Translations under genes and position numbers: made by a program
Notes under the pieces: generated by a model
Databases searched by the model: none
What the model saw: the letters and a program-made list of their open reading frames with translations, nothing else
Told to the model about the DNA's origin: nothing
Assembly (NCBI RefSeq): GCF_019711195.1
Contig: NZ_CP081299.1
Location: 4,438,001 to 4,502,000 of the forward strand
DNA: 64,000 nt
Direction of reading: 5' to 3'
Source of the DNA: Dyadobacter sp. NIV53
GTDB lineage: Bacteria > Bacteroidota > Bacteroidia > Cytophagales > Spirosomataceae
Shown here: positions 55,311 through 64,000 of the stretch, piece by piece
How the letters are laid out: each line of letters starts with the position of its first letter
Position numbering within the stretch: the stretch's first letter is position 1

Positions 55311-56435
55311 CTAAACATTTTGAAAATCAGGCAACTGAATCAACGCGCCACCTTGCAACGCAGATTCATGCGCCAAAATGCCAACGCTTGTCCAATTCGC
55401 CGATTGCCATGCATTCGGGAATGGCTCGCGATCTTCAATTAATGCGCTGATAAACTCGTTGGCCAAATGCGGGTGCGAACCACCGTGGCCGCCTCCTTGG
55501 ACAAATGACAAATGTGAATGATCATCCAGATCATAAACCCCTTTTCCAGTGAAATGTTGAATTTCAGTCGGAAGTAAATGTGCATAATCAGGTGTTGGAA
55601 CACGTTCTGCAATTTCATGTTCAGCCTTTTTAGCTGTATGGATCACCGGATCTTCACCTTCAATTAACGGCCATTCAAATGATTTTTTACTTCCGTATAC
55701 TTCAAAACTTTCACGGTACTGACGCGCTACATCAAAAAGCGAGCGGTATACATATGCAGACAAATCGCTGTCTTTAAATTTGATATGTGCCGATTCAACA
55801 GCAAATGGCGAGTTATGTATTTTTGCAAGGTCTTCACTGATCGTTCCTGATCCGAAGCAGGATACATATTCGGCTTCCAGTTTCAACAATCCTGCAACCG
55901 GGCCAACACAATGCGTCGCGTAATGCATCGGAGGCAAGCCGGGCCAGTAGTCAGGCCAGCCTTCCATATCCTGCTGATGGCTGGCTTTCAGGAACTGGAC
56001 TTTTCCCAATTCTCCTTTTTCGTACAATTCTTTCACAAAAAGGAATTCCCGAGCATAGACCACGGTTTCCATCATCATATATTTTTTCCCTGTCTCTTTA
56101 CTCACTTTCACAATTTCCATGCAATCTTCCACACTGGTAGCCATTGGTACTGTACAAGCTACATGTTTTCCGGCGCGTAATGCTTTCAGGGTTTGTTCTG
56201 CGTGGTTCGGAATTGGAGAATTAATGTGAACGGCATCTACCAGCGGATCATTCAGCAGGTCATCATAACTGGTATAACGCACGTCGATACCATACTGATC
56301 ACCAACTTCATTCAATTTGGATTCTGTACGCTGACAAATTGCATACATATTCGCATGAGGATGCTGCTGATAAATAGGAATAAATTCGGCTCCAAAGCCC
56401 AGTCCGACGATTGCAACATTAATTTTCTGAGACAT
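55311..56435 (-). CDS. Gfo/Idh/MocA-type oxidoreductase with altered EKP motif
   Basis: The protein has 374 residues from ATG 56435 (MSQKINVAIV); an upstream start at 56468 would only add a short tail. Rossmann motif GLGFGAEF (11-18). The normal EKP motif after GKHV is replaced by TVP (95-97, HVACTVPMATS), so the usual catalytic lysine is missing at that place; the region YATHCVGPVAGLL supplies a His. Length and the C-terminal alpha/beta domain are normal. It may catalyse a variant redox step on a sugar or act on a different cofactor geometry. It stands alone, divergent from the GNAT gene. Confidence 0.85.
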   Translation of the reverse strand: MSQKINVAIVGLGFGAEFIPIYQQHPHANMYAICQRTESKLNEVGDQYGIDVRYTSYDDLLNDPLVDAVHINSPIPNHAEQTLKALRAGKHVACTVPMATSVEDCMEIVKVSKETGKKYMMMETVVYAREFLFVKELYEKGELGKVQFLKASHQQDMEGWPDYWPGLPPMHYATHCVGPVAGLLKLEAEYVSCFGSGTISEDLAKIHNSPFAVESAHIKFKDSDLSAYVYRSLFDVARQYRESFEVYGSKKSFEWPLIEGEDPVIHTAKKAEHEIAERVPTPDYAHLLPTEIQHFTGKGVYDLDDHSHLSFVQGGGHGGSHPHLANEFISALIEDREPFPNAWQSANWTSVGILAHESALQGGALIQLPDFQNV

Positions 56436-56759
56436 ATTTATTAATTGAGAGTTAAGAATGAAAACCATTGACCGATTAAATCAGGATTTGTATCAAAGAC
56501 TGAAATCCTGCTAATTACATCCTGGCTTCGTTAAGAATTTGGTTTAACTAAATATATTGTGGCAAGAGTTGATTAAGTCAACAAAATTTTAATTTGACAA
56601 TACAATTTTAAAGCAAAATAATACCAAAAACTTTACCGCATTTGATTAGTACTGACTGTATTTTGACTAATTTTGCATTGAAGATTGAATTTAAAGCAAA
56701 ATATGGCTTGAATAGGTTATTTGAATATTCCGGATCTTGAAAAAATGTAATTTCAGGCT
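56436..56759. promoter_or_regulatory. Divergent promoter region with a possible -7 box
   Basis: This AT-rich gap lies between divergent genes. TAATTTTG at 56668-56675 fits TAnnTTTG for the plus-strand GNAT gene and would give a leader of about 80 bases; a TTTG lies at 56641 with slightly long spacing. Nothing else is evident. Confidence 0.35.
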
Positions 56760-57317
56760 ATGATACGACAGGCTACACCAGAAGATGCCCGGCAAGTGGC
56801 ACCTTTGTTTATTCTTTCAATGGGACATATAGCAGGCATTTTTGCAAATTCCGACCGTTATGAAGATGCAATTCCTTTTTTTGAGCGCTTTTTTGCCAAG
56901 GAAAATAACCAGTACAGTTACGAGAACACATTAGTTCTTGAAGAGGAAATGGAAATTCTGGGATCGGTAACTGGATATGATGGCGCACTTTTGCATCAGT
57001 TAAGACAACCGGTTTTGGATCAGATCAGGAAAACACAGCCAGGTTTTACTCCGAATGATGAAACTGAGGCGGGAGAATATTATCTGGACTGTATTCAGGT
57101 TCATCCTGCACATCAGGGAAAAGGAATTGGTAAAAAACTGATTCATGCTTTTTGTGAAAGAGGATATTCCCTGGGTTATAAACGGGTTGGCCTGATCGTC
57201 GATTTAGAGAATCCGGATGCTAAGAGGTTTTATGAAAGTCTTGGCTTTTTCATAGCAGGTGAAAAGGATTTTATGGGACATCGCTATTTTCATATGGTAA
57301 AAGAAAATAAAATCTGA
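56760..57317 (+). CDS. GNAT-family N-acetyltransferase
   Basis: The protein has 185 residues. The acetyl-CoA binding motif is clear in DCIQVHPAHQGKGIGKKLIHAF (Q-x-x-G-x-G type), followed by the usual LIVDLENPDAKRFYESLGF C-terminus. It is cytoplasmic. The acceptor (small molecule or protein) is not deducible. It is a single gene with 305 bp before the next, far larger gene. Confidence 0.9.
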   Translation: MIRQATPEDARQVAPLFILSMGHIAGIFANSDRYEDAIPFFERFFAKENNQYSYENTLVLEEEMEILGSVTGYDGALLHQLRQPVLDQIRKTQPGFTPNDETEAGEYYLDCIQVHPAHQGKGIGKKLIHAFCERGYSLGYKRVGLIVDLENPDAKRFYESLGFFIAGEKDFMGHRYFHMVKENKI

Positions 57318-57622
57318 TTGCGTATATAAGATAGAGTTCATTTAATTGATGTTTGGACTAACCCAAAATAGCTGTACGAATGATTGCGGTGCAGTCCACA
57401 TCCTTAATAATTCGGGCTTTTAATGAAATTAGTAGTTCAAATTGTTAGCTATGTAAAACAATGTTATTCTGTCAACATACATGTTTACAGTTAGTTAGAA
57501 TTATTTTTACATTGATATGAGTACTTAATATATTTCTAAACCATTAAATAACATATGGTTGACATTGGAAATAATTTCCTTTATTTTCAATTAATAAGTT
57601 ACTCAATTCAATTAAAACGTAT
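57318..57622. other. Gap upstream of the M4 protease gene
   Basis: 305 bp, strongly AT-rich near its right end, presumably holding the promoter of the protease gene. I see no gene, no strong hairpin and no clear -7 box. Confidence 0.3.
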
Positions 57623-60600
57623 ATGAAAAACAATTTACAAATTGCTTTTTATTTGATGTTTTGTACCTTAACATCATTCGCTCAGAATGCAGTAAAAAGT
57701 AAAATCGATGAATTTGTTGCGAAAACGGGCGCTGTACCAACAGTTGACAAAGCAACCAAATCTATTAGCTTTATCAGGTTTCCTTCGGGCAGAGCTTTGA
57801 AACTTACCGGCGGATCAGTTCAGGATAGAGCCATTTCATTTTTAAAATTGAATCCCGATTTGTTTGGGATCCAGCCGCAGAAAGATACCTATCTGGTAAA
57901 AGAGAGCAAGCGGGACAACTATGGACTGGAACACGTTGTAGTACAGCAGTATTACAAAGGAGTGCCTGTTTTTGACGGTATTTTGAAATTCCATTTTAAT
58001 AAATCGGCCGATCTTGCCTCGCTGAATGGAAATTTTATTCCGGTTACCAAGCTGAACCCAACCCCTTCTGTTTCAAAGGATGAGGCGGGCAGAATTGCGA
58101 TGAAGTATATTACAGGGAAAAAATGGGGGAACCTTAAAGCCCCTTTAAAAGTAAAACAAAACAATCTGTATGTATTTCAGAAAGGTTTGGCACAAGGTTA
58201 CCAGGGTGCTACTCATCTGGTGTATGAAGTAGAAGTAAGGAACGATGCAGATATACGGGAATTTCTGTACATAGATGCGCATACAAAGGCTTTGGTAGAG
58301 CAATTTACTGGTATGCATAGTATAGATAGAAAACTGTATGACCAGACTTACGATCCTGCCAACCCATCAGAGAATCTTATTTGGAAAGAGGGAGATGCTT
58401 TTCCGGGTGAATTAAACGTATGGCAACGATCGGAAATAGAGTCGGCGAACCAAATTTATAATTTAATGAAAAATGCTTTCGGCTATGTATCATACGATAA
58501 TGCGGATGCAGCAATGATTACGACACATAATAATCCCGATATTAATTGTCCTAATGCGAACTGGGGAGGCGGAACTGCAAATTATTGTGATGAAATTGCA
58601 TCTGATGACATAGTCGCACACGAATGGGGACATGCCTATACTGAATATACCAGTGGGTTGATATATGCATGGCAGTCCGGTGCATTAAACGAGTCTTATT
58701 CTGATATATGGGGTGAAACCGTTGATCAGCTAAATGGTTATTTTGATGGTGATGAAAGTAATGTACTCAGAACAGGATGTTCAAGTTCAGACCGGTGGAG
58801 AATAGGTGAACAGGCGATTGCTACAAATGGTGCCTTCCGGGATATGTGGGATCCTACCTGTGATGGTAATGCAGGTAAAGTTTCAGACACTCAATACTGG
58901 TGTTCAAGTGCTGATGCTGGTGGCGTCCACTTAAACTCCGGTGTGATGAATCATGCATATGCTCTACTGGTCGACGGTGGTACTTACAACGGACAGACAA
59001 TTACTGGTCTTGGATTTACAAAAGCTGCACATATTTTTTGGCATGCGCAGTTTAACTATATGACAAAAACCACTGATTTTGCTTCGCAGGCTGATATTCT
59101 GGCAGCCTCATTGCAGGCCTTGATCGGAGAGGATCTTCAGGGTTTATCTACTTCGGACACCGCTCCTGGTTCTTCCGGAGAAGTGATTACTGAAGAGGAT
59201 GCGGAACAACTGGAGAAAGTATTGATGGCAGTGGAGTTGAGAAGAGAACCCAATTGTGACTTCGAACCATTGTTTGAACAGGTGGCAGATATTTGTATCG
59301 GTGGATTGGAAGAGAATGCTATTTTTTACGATGATTTTGAATCCGGGATTGCTGCATGGACTGTTTCTAACAATGGAAGTGAGGAAACCTGGACGCCACG
59401 TAACTGGGTACTGAATGAAACTGCACCTGGTGGAAGATCTGGTAAAGTTATGTTCGGAATTGATTTGGATACCGGAAATTGTACGTCCAACCTTCAAAAT
59501 GGCATTATTAGTTTTATCAGCCCGCAAATAACGATTCCTGAAGATGCATCCGGGCCTTTTAACATGGCTTTTGATCATTTTATATCATTAGAATCACTTT
59601 ATGATGGCGGTAATATCAGATACAAAATCGGAAGCGGGGAATGGACTCTCGTACCAACATCCGCATTTATAGCAAACGGATACAATCTGACATTGGCAAC
59701 GGAAGAGGAAGACAACACCAATCCTTTACAAGGCCAGCCAGCTTTTTCAGGCGCCGACGAAGGGTCAGTTACAACATCGTGGGGACAAAGCCGTATTAAC
59801 CTGAGTGCATTGGGACTGGATGATGGTGAAACGATCCAGTTTCGATGGGATCTGGGTACGGATGGATGCAACGGATGGGATGGCTGGTATATTGATAATG
59901 TGCGCGTTTATTCCTGTGCTGCTACATCTGTACAATTTGCTGCAACTGCAACAGTTGCCAATGAAGCAGAAGCTACTATTAGCAGGCCTGCACCTGCGGA
60001 ATGTCTGACATACGTTGAAAAAATTGTTAAGGTACAAATTAATAAAGCTCCGTCAGCTCCCGTAACCGTAACGATTAAGTCCGCAGGAACGGCTACGCTG
60101 GGTACCACCGCTGATTATAATCTCACACCCGGTACATTTACTTTACAGGCAGGAAAATTATCGCAGGATGTGAAAGTGAGGATATATAACGATGCCTATG
60201 TGGAGGAAAATGAAACCATTGTACTGACTTATTCACTGGAAGGAGGAGATGCTTTTCCGGAATCGTTTAACCAGCAGCATACACTTACCATTGTAGACAA
60301 TGATATTGAGCCTGGTGTTATAGCCGTGGAAGCACTTTCAGTCAATTTTAATACAGGTTTGCCAGAGGATTGGACGGTTGTTGATGAAGGAGAATATCCG
60401 GAAAACTGGGCAGTTGTACAATCTGATGGTGTAGCACTGGATCCTGACGGACGGCCATTTTTATTTATTAACAGTGATGCAGCTGGTCCTATAGAATTGA
60501 ATAAAATTGTAGAATCCGCCCCATTCAACTCTATTGGTATGAAATCTATTAAACTTTCTTTCCTGGAATATTTCGAGATATTTGAGGGTGAGGATGATTT

Positions 60601-61849
60601 TGATGAAGAAGCAACGGTCGATGTTTGGGATGGTTCTGAATGGCATAATCTGCTGACAGAAACAGAGCAAACCGGTACATCAGGATCATGGAGCGTCCCG
60701 GTTCTGAGAGATATATCAATTCCTGTAGAATATGCCAATGCTGCCATGAAGGTCAGGTTCAGGTACAAAGCATTCTGGGACTTCTGGTGGGCTATAGATA
60801 ATGTAAAAGTATCCGGTACCATTCCTACACAAATAGAAAGTGAAGTAACGTTAACGCCGGATGAGCAATATCTGGGGCCTAATGCCACTGCCGTATTCTT
60901 TGACCAGGCTTCGGGTAATGTAATTGCTAAAATCAAAAACCTGACAGATCATGACTATGGCTGTACGACGGTTCAGATAGACAGGGCAGGAGAAGACGAA
61001 ACACCCTGGCTGTTGACTTATAGTATTACCAAAAAGACATTCAAAGTCACGCCGACTTTCAATAATCCAAATGGTAAATATGAGATCACGCTTTATTACA
61101 AGGCTTCTGAACTGCCCAACTTTAATGGAGGCGATATAACTTCTATGGGCAAAAGCCCGGGAAGTATCGGAGCCGGTAATGTCGCGAATGGTTCATTTGC
61201 CGAGGTACAGATGACTTCTGCATTCAATACTGACTTTGCCTTCACATCAACTTTTGATTCGGGCTTTTCAGGTTTTGGATTGTCGGATGCACCGCCGGTT
61301 GGGCCTCTTCCTGTGACACTTACCAAGTTCGAAGGAAAGCATACGGATGAAGGAAATGCATTAAACTGGGAAACGACGAGCGAGGTGAACAGCGATTATT
61401 TTGTACTCGAACGGTCTGCGAACGCAAGAAACTTCACAGAAATTTCCAAAATTTCAAGTGCAGGAAATTCGGCTGTCCGCAATACTTATAAGTATACCGA
61501 TATTCATTTTGGAAAAGGGCTTAATTACTACCGTTTGAAACAAGTTGACAGGGACGGGAAGTTTGCTTACAGCAGAATAGTAGTGATCGATGCCGCCAAT
61601 CTGAAAGAACTGGTATATTTCCCAAATCCTGTACAGGCGGTATTGAACATTAATTTGCCGGATGCTGATATGAAACAGGTGAGCATGAAAATTATTAATT
61701 CGGCAGGACAAATAGTAATGACGAAAGAGAAAGTGAAAGCAAGCAAAGGAACCGTATCGCAGGATATGAACAAATTACCTGCTGGTATTTATCAGATAAT
61801 AATATCTGACGACAAAGCGAGCTATAACTTCTCGATAGTCAAATTGTAA
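57623..61849 (+). CDS. Large M4 thermolysin-like metalloprotease with Calx-beta and T9SS sorting domain
   Basis: The protein has 1408 residues. The signal peptide ends at SFAQ. The FTP-type propeptide spans about 25-225. The catalytic part has HEWGHAYTE (His333, Glu334, His337) and the third ligand Glu357 in NESYSDIWG. Two beta-sandwich adhesion-like modules (about 560-760 and 905-1065, both with WDGWYIDNVRV-like endings) flank a Calx-beta domain (about 765-890). The C-terminus (PNPVQAVLNINLP to KASYNFSIVKL) is a type A T9SS signal. It should be exported through the type IX system and degrade protein outside the cell. It is monocistronic and ends at a hairpin terminator. It is an unusually large M4 enzyme because of its extra C-terminal modules. 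Confidence 0.93.
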   Translation: MKNNLQIAFYLMFCTLTSFAQNAVKSKIDEFVAKTGAVPTVDKATKSISFIRFPSGRALKLTGGSVQDRAISFLKLNPDLFGIQPQKDTYLVKESKRDNYGLEHVVVQQYYKGVPVFDGILKFHFNKSADLASLNGNFIPVTKLNPTPSVSKDEAGRIAMKYITGKKWGNLKAPLKVKQNNLYVFQKGLAQGYQGATHLVYEVEVRNDADIREFLYIDAHTKALVEQFTGMHSIDRKLYDQTYDPANPSENLIWKEGDAFPGELNVWQRSEIESANQIYNLMKNAFGYVSYDNADAAMITTHNNPDINCPNANWGGGTANYCDEIASDDIVAHEWGHAYTEYTSGLIYAWQSGALNESYSDIWGETVDQLNGYFDGDESNVLRTGCSSSDRWRIGEQAIATNGAFRDMWDPTCDGNAGKVSDTQYWCSSADAGGVHLNSGVMNHAYALLVDGGTYNGQTITGLGFTKAAHIFWHAQFNYMTKTTDFASQADILAASLQALIGEDLQGLSTSDTAPGSSGEVITEEDAEQLEKVLMAVELRREPNCDFEPLFEQVADICIGGLEENAIFYDDFESGIAAWTVSNNGSEETWTPRNWVLNETAPGGRSGKVMFGIDLDTGNCTSNLQNGIISFISPQITIPEDASGPFNMAFDHFISLESLYDGGNIRYKIGSGEWTLVPTSAFIANGYNLTLATEEEDNTNPLQGQPAFSGADEGSVTTSWGQSRINLSALGLDDGETIQFRWDLGTDGCNGWDGWYIDNVRVYSCAATSVQFAATATVANEAEATISRPAPAECLTYVEKIVKVQINKAPSAPVTVTIKSAGTATLGTTADYNLTPGTFTLQAGKLSQDVKVRIYNDAYVEENETIVLTYSLEGGDAFPESFNQQHTLTIVDNDIEPGVIAVEALSVNFNTGLPEDWTVVDEGEYPENWAVVQSDGVALDPDGRPFLFINSDAAGPIELNKIVESAPFNSIGMKSIKLSFLEYFEIFEGEDDFDEEATVDVWDGSEWHNLLTETEQTGTSGSWSVPVLRDISIPVEYANAAMKVRFRYKAFWDFWWAIDNVKVSGTIPTQIESEVTLTPDEQYLGPNATAVFFDQASGNVIAKIKNLTDHDYGCTTVQIDRAGEDETPWLLTYSITKKTFKVTPTFNNPNGKYEITLYYKASELPNFNGGDITSMGKSPGSIGAGNVANGSFAEVQMTSAFNTDFAFTSTFDSGFSGFGLSDAPPVGPLPVTLTKFEGKHTDEGNALNWETTSEVNSDYFVLERSANARNFTEISKISSAGNSAVRNTYKYTDIHFGKGLNYYRLKQVDRDGKFAYSRIVVIDAANLKELVYFPNPVQAVLNINLPDADMKQVSMKIINSAGQIVMTKEKVKASKGTVSQDMNKLPAGIYQIIISDDKASYNFSIVKL

Positions 61850-61870
61850 ACCAGTTAGTTTACGTTGTAA

Positions 61871-61914
61871 TGAAAAAAGCCGTTTTGCAGATTTACTGCA
61901 AAACGGCTTTTTCA
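61871..61914. terminator. Strong hairpin terminator after the M4 gene
   Basis: TGAAAAAAGCCGTTTTGCA (61871-61889) pairs with TGCAAAACGGCTTTTTCA (61897-61914). A and T runs in the arms allow it to work for both convergent genes. Confidence 0.85.
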
Positions 61915-61929
61915 TGATTTTAACAGTTA

Positions 61930-62466
61930 TTATTTCACTCCCGATTTTATTCCTGAAAGCCAGCCTGAAATTTCAATAGCGGCCTGGTCTTTATTTTGCC
62001 TTTCCCAGTCTCCTGTTTCATTCAATAAAATTGAAACATAAACCTGCTTTTTCCGGTCGAACCGATAGGCGTAATAGCTTGTTATACCCTGGTCATTTCC
62101 ACCTGATGCAGGTTTTGTATATTCTGATGTACTGATAGCCGGAATTTTTTCTGCATAATTTTTAAGTATTGATGCATCTACTTTTTTATCAGTCATCACA
62201 GTTTTTGCAATATTCTCCTTGATTTCGGATGTTGTGAGCATACCCCTGGTTGAATCAGCTACATTCCACCTTGCAGGATTTTCATAAGTTCTGATATTGC
62301 CATCCTTATCGATCACAAAACCCTCTCTTGTTGTATTCCAGGCATAATTACTGTGGGCCACCTCAAAATAAACTTCCGGCTCATCTGCCACTGTAATGTT
62401 ATCTTCAATACAGCCAGAGAAAATAATCAACAGCAGAAAAGGCAAATATATGGTTTTGGTTTTCAT
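61930..62466 (-). CDS. Lipoprotein of unknown function
   Basis: The protein has 178 residues, with lipobox IFSGC (Cys19). The mature part starts IEDNITVADEPEVYFEVAHSNYAWNTTREGFVIDKDGN, and has no motif I recognise; it is likely a small alpha/beta envelope protein. It is convergent with the M4 protease gene, sharing the terminator between them, so the two are not co-transcribed. Divergent from the GH125 gene on its other side. Confidence 0.8.
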   Translation of the reverse strand: MKTKTIYLPFLLLIIFSGCIEDNITVADEPEVYFEVAHSNYAWNTTREGFVIDKDGNIRTYENPARWNVADSTRGMLTTSEIKENIAKTVMTDKKVDASILKNYAEKIPAISTSEYTKPASGGNDQGITSYYAYRFDRKKQVYVSILLNETGDWERQNKDQAAIEISGWLSGIKSGVK

Positions 62467-62697
62467 ACAGGTAACGTTTTAATATCTATAAAATTAACGA
62501 AAAATACTTTTAATTTCAATCACATTTGAAATTTTGCTGTCAAACGTAGTATTATATAATTATCTGAATATTAATATGTTGCAGATCTTGTTTTTGAGTA
62601 AATCACATACAAGCAGGATGTACGGATCACTTCGTAATTATTTTTCCTAAATTGCCCGTCCTTAATTTTTCAAGATTTAAATATTATTCCAAACCCT

Positions 62698-64000
62698 ATG
62701 TTTCAACGCAGAACATTTATAAAAACCAGTGCATTGGCAGTGGCTGGAATTGCCGCTTCAAACTGGTCTTTTGCAAAAAGTGCAGCAGCCGATTTTCCGG
62801 TGGTTCGCATTCCGGCTGATAAACGCAGTTTTACCAGTCCGGCAGTGGAAGCGACGATCACCAGAATGAAAAAAGTGATCAAAGATCCTGAACTGGCCTG
62901 GTTGTTTGAAAACTGTTTTCCTAATACAATTGATACGACGGTTCATTTCAAACCCATTGATGGTAAAGCTGATACTTTTGTCATTACCGGTGATATTGAT
63001 GCAATGTGGCTTCGCGATAGCACTGCACAGGTTTGGCCATATCTGCCTTTGTTGAAAGAAGACGCACATTTAAAGGAAATGGTAGCCGGGCTGATCAACC
63101 GTCAGACGAAGTGTATCATCATTGATCCTTATGCCAATGCATTTTACGACAGCCCCAAAAAAAGTGAATGGACGTCGGATCATACAGAAATGAAACCGAT
63201 GTTACATGAAAGGAAATGGGAACTGGATTCACTTTGTTATACTATCAGGCTGGCTTACAATTATTGGAAAACTACCGGTGATACCGCACCATTTGATGCA
63301 GATTGGCTGAAAGCAATGCGCCTGATCCTGCAAACCTGTAAGGAACAGCAAAGGAAAGAAAATCATGGCCCGTATAAATTCGGCCGTACTACTGCCTGGT
63401 CGACCGACACAGTTCCTGGTAATGGTTATGGAAATCCGATAAAGCCAAATGGTTTGATCGCCAGTACGTTCCGGCCTTCGGATGATGCAGCAATGTACCC
63501 GTTTTTTATTCCTTCCAATTTCTTTGCAGTAGTATCTTTCCGCGAAGTAGCTGAACTTTTGGAAAAAACAGGTTCGAAAGATGCCAAACTTGCTTCTGAT
63601 TTTAAAGCACTTGCATCGGAAGTGGAGAATGCATTACAGAAATATGCTGTTTATCCGCACCCTCAATTTGGTAAGATCTATGCCTTTGAAGTGGACGGTT
63701 TTGGTAACTATTTACTGATGGATGACGCAGGTATTCCCGGTCTGATCAGTATGCCTTATCTGGGTGCCGTTTCGGTTAAAGATCCTGTTTATGTCAATAC
63801 CAGAAAATTTGTGCTGAGTGATTCCAATCCTTATTTTTTCAAAGGGAAAGCCGGGGAAGGCTTAGGCAGCCCGCATACATTGATTGATCAGATATGGCCG
63901 ATGGGAATTATTTCGCGTGCTATTACTTCAACCAGTGATGCTGAAATTGAAGCACAACTCAAACTGCTCAAAACCACACATAACAACACAGGTTTTATGC
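62698..64000 (+). CDS. GH125 exo-alpha-1,6-mannosidase, 3' end beyond the window
   Basis: About 434 residues are visible from ATG 62698; the frame is still open at the right edge. A twin-arginine type signal (FQRRTFIKTSALAVAGIAA) suggests folded export to the periplasm. GH125 blocks are clear: FVITGDIDAMWLRDSTAQVWPYL, IIDPYANAFYD, KPMLHERKWELDSLCYTIRLAY and ASTFRPSDDAAMYPFFIPSN. The enzymes are metal-independent inverting exo-mannosidases acting on alpha-1,6-linked mannose of yeast or plant N-glycans. Only the last tens of residues are missing. The gap 62467-62697 should hold its promoter; nothing distinctive is seen there. Confidence 0.9.
   Translation, partial: MFQRRTFIKTSALAVAGIAASNWSFAKSAAADFPVVRIPADKRSFTSPAVEATITRMKKVIKDPELAWLFENCFPNTIDTTVHFKPIDGKADTFVITGDIDAMWLRDSTAQVWPYLPLLKEDAHLKEMVAGLINRQTKCIIIDPYANAFYDSPKKSEWTSDHTEMKPMLHERKWELDSLCYTIRLAYNYWKTTGDTAPFDADWLKAMRLILQTCKEQQRKENHGPYKFGRTTAWSTDTVPGNGYGNPIKPNGLIASTFRPSDDAAMYPFFIPSNFFAVVSFREVAELLEKTGSKDAKLASDFKALASEVENALQKYAVYPHPQFGKIYAFEVDGFGNYLLMDDAGIPGLISMPYLGAVSVKDPVYVNTRKFVLSDSNPYFFKGKAGEGLGSPHTLIDQIWPMGIISRAITSTSDAEIEAQLKLLKTTHNNTGFM

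Noticed and set aside
60229..60936. Minus-strand open frame of 235 codons inside the M4 protease gene
   Set aside because: Low-complexity Ser/Thr-rich translation opposite a clearly real gene; an artefact of codon bias.
1..64000. tRNA, rRNA or prophage genes
   Set aside because: No cloverleaf-like segment, rRNA stretch, integrase or phage structural gene was recognised by eye; a tRNAscan/Infernal run would settle the RNA question.

Overview
The window comes from a Bacteroidota chromosome, most likely a Cytophagales/Spirosomaceae-type soil or plant-associated bacterium (Dyadobacter-like is my guess, not demonstrated). The signs are three SusC-type TonB-linked receptors with SusD partners, two large metalloproteases with type IX secretion (T9SS) sorting tails, many lipoproteins with a plain lipobox, moderate AT bias, few Shine-Dalgarno sites, and promoter-like TAnnTTTG boxes. 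I saw no rRNA, tRNA, CRISPR array or prophage.

Layout. 1-1059: 5' part of a SusC gene running off the left edge. 1498-5211: AT-rich accessory block bracketed by two 251-bp, about 98% identical direct repeats (MITE-like), holding a small unknown gene, a lipoprotein and a pappalysin-like M43 protease. 5340-12706: a Gfo/Idh/MocA oxidoreductase, then three DUF3857/transglutaminase-fold genes in a row; the third is split by a frameshift. 12869-19435: a trans-4-hydroxy-L-proline catabolic cluster (deaminase of the DHDPS family, 2,5-dioxovalerate dehydrogenase, 4-hydroxyproline epimerase with a frameshift at codon 6, FAD-dependent D-hydroxyproline dehydrogenase, APC permease), followed by an M28 peptidase. 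21160-26000: small accessory genes on the minus strand: a DUF6934 gene coupled to a 51-aa ORF, a DUF1801 protein, an ArsR/SRPBCC pair, and an unnamed three-gene operon made of a PD-(D/E)XK nuclease-like protein and two short paralogous proteins. 26154-34923: aminopeptidase P, a GH30 glycosidase, an NRAMP-like transporter and a fused 5-oxoprolinase whose 3' end has been tandemly copied three times downstream. 35134-36942: M61 protease.

37173-43297: a susC/susD pair with an AraC regulator broken by a frameshift. 43421-43656: relic of an antitoxin-like gene. 43653-50447: an arabinan-type utilization locus (susC, susD, DUF3823 lipoprotein, GH43 endo-arabinanase). 50675-54439: a five-part secreted protein (ThuA, dehydrogenase-type propeller, HEAT-like, CARDB, azurin-like copper domain). 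54464-55222: a Y1/HUH transposase next to nested REP-like palindromes. 55311 to the right edge: a second Gfo/Idh/MocA protein, a GNAT acetyltransferase, an M4 thermolysin-like T9SS protease, a lipoprotein, and a GH125 exo-alpha-mannosidase running off the right edge.

The overall picture is of polymer scavenging: glycans enter through SusCD systems, proteins are cut by secreted M43/M4/M28/M61 peptidases, and collagen- or plant-wall-derived hydroxyproline and 5-oxoproline are burned by dedicated cytoplasmic routes. The best candidate for an undescribed system is the nuclease plus twin-paralogue operon at 23859-26000; the DUF6934 pair at 21160-21770 is second. Three genes carry apparent frameshifts. 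Two sit exactly on 7-base homopolymers that also form perfect -1 slippery heptamers, so read error, real mutation and recoding all remain open.
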